DNA of 64,000 bases, taken from assembly GCA_965207475.1 (NCBI GenBank), contig OZ242278.1:1550001-1614000 (forward strand), written 5' to 3'. This document shows positions 63,621 to 64,000 of this stretch, one piece after another; the stretch's first letter is position 1; every line of letters begins with the position of its first letter. Both the position numbers and the translations under genes were made by a program. Source of the DNA: WTFY01 sp011523795 (GTDB lineage: Bacteria; Pseudomonadota; Gammaproteobacteria; UBA4575). Below the pieces are notes generated by a model, which saw only the letters and a program-made list of their open reading frames with translations, did no database searches and had not been told where the DNA came from.

Positions 63621-64000
63621 ATGGATATTCGAAAGATCAAGAAGCTCGTCGAGTTGCTGGAGGAGTCCGGGATTGCGGAAATTGAGATCAGGGAGGGCGA
63701 GGAGTCGGTGCGAATCAGCCGGGGTGTCCCGGCTGCTGCAGCCGTCCAGGCGGTTGCACCTCCTGCGCCGCCCGTACAGCCGGCACCGGCTCCCGTCGAT
63801 ACGCCTGACGAACAGGCAGGGGATCATCCGGAAGGCCACGCCGTCACGTCACCGATGGTGGGCACGTTCTATGAAGCCCCGGCTCCGGGCCAGAAACCGT
63901 TCGTGCAGGTTGGGGATTCCGTGCAGTCGGGCGATACCCTGTGCATCATCGAAGCCATGAAGATGCTGAATCAGATCGAGGCAGACCAGGCCGGAACCAT
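63621..64000 (+). CDS. accB: Biotin carboxyl carrier protein of acetyl-CoA carboxylase, partial
   Basis: The frame runs off the window after 126 residues. N-terminal MDIRKIKKLVELLEESG is the BCCP start, followed by an Ala/Pro-rich linker and the biotinyl domain with the EAMKM attachment motif. BCCP carries CO2 for malonyl-CoA, the extender for both fatty acids and the PKS. It follows aroQ by 2 bases. Confidence 0.96.
   Translation, partial: MDIRKIKKLVELLEESGIAEIEIREGEESVRISRGVPAAAAVQAVAPPAPPVQPAPAPVDTPDEQAGDHPEGHAVTSPMVGTFYEAPAPGQKPFVQVGDSVQSGDTLCIIEAMKMLNQIEADQAGT

Overview
The window is a GC-rich stretch of bacterial chromosome that reads as a gammaproteobacterium. The pointers are ftsY-ftsE-ftsX close to rpoH, proteobacterial GshA, BioH/BioC, PBP1A, DsbD, AmpD, FxsA, SixA and an aroQ-accB pair. 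Gene density is high. I see no tRNA, rRNA, insertion sequence, prophage or CRISPR array. Genus and species cannot be fixed from the sequence alone.

Layout. (1) 1-9.6 kb is the 3' end of a type I polyketide synthase (PKS) locus. One reducing module (DH, C-methyltransferase, ER, KR, ACP) is broken by a frameshift in a G-run inside ER. A terminal KS-AT follows, whose AT has lost its nucleophile and an internal segment. Facing it are an alpha/beta hydrolase, a 4'-phosphopantetheinyl transferase and a free-standing ACP. (2) 10-20 kb is housekeeping: PBP1A, hemE, rpsU, tsaD, plsY, bioH-bioC, ctaA and rpoH. rpoH carries a perfect CIRCE operator. (3) 20-30 kb holds a phosphoesterase, ftsYEX, two M16 peptidases, rsmD, coaD, ggt and mutM. 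(4) 30-38 kb holds a FkbO/XanB2-type chorismatase, a lone HyuA-type protein, a fatty-acid desaturase, rpmBG, folBK, sixA, a SIS protein and a FAH-family hydrolase. (5) 38-45.5 kb is one apparent operon: a membrane-anchored flavin disulfide reductase, an ArsS-type radical SAM enzyme and an RND efflux pair. (6) 45.5-55 kb holds an orphan MotA/OmpA-like pair, djlA, and a selenium locus: senA (EgtB-like), senB (glycosyltransferase), a candidate small RNA, and a flavoprotein-SelD fusion next to gshA. (7) 55-64 kb holds ampD, groESL with a perfect CIRCE, fxsA, cutA-dsbD, an ABC-2 exporter, aroQ and the start of accB.

The most interesting content is the selenium locus. Its three enzyme types match the known selenoneine pathway: selenophosphate synthetase, selenosugar synthase and selenoneine synthase. 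Here the selenophosphate synthetase is fused to an NADH-dehydrogenase-like flavoprotein and sits beside the glutathione gene gshA. An unassigned RNA-like unit with its own promoter and terminator lies between senB and selD. Next come the degenerate terminal PKS module, HrcA-type operators on both groESL and rpoH, and several genes (hemE, coaD, cutA) whose -10 boxes lie so close to the start codon that leaderless messages are plausible.
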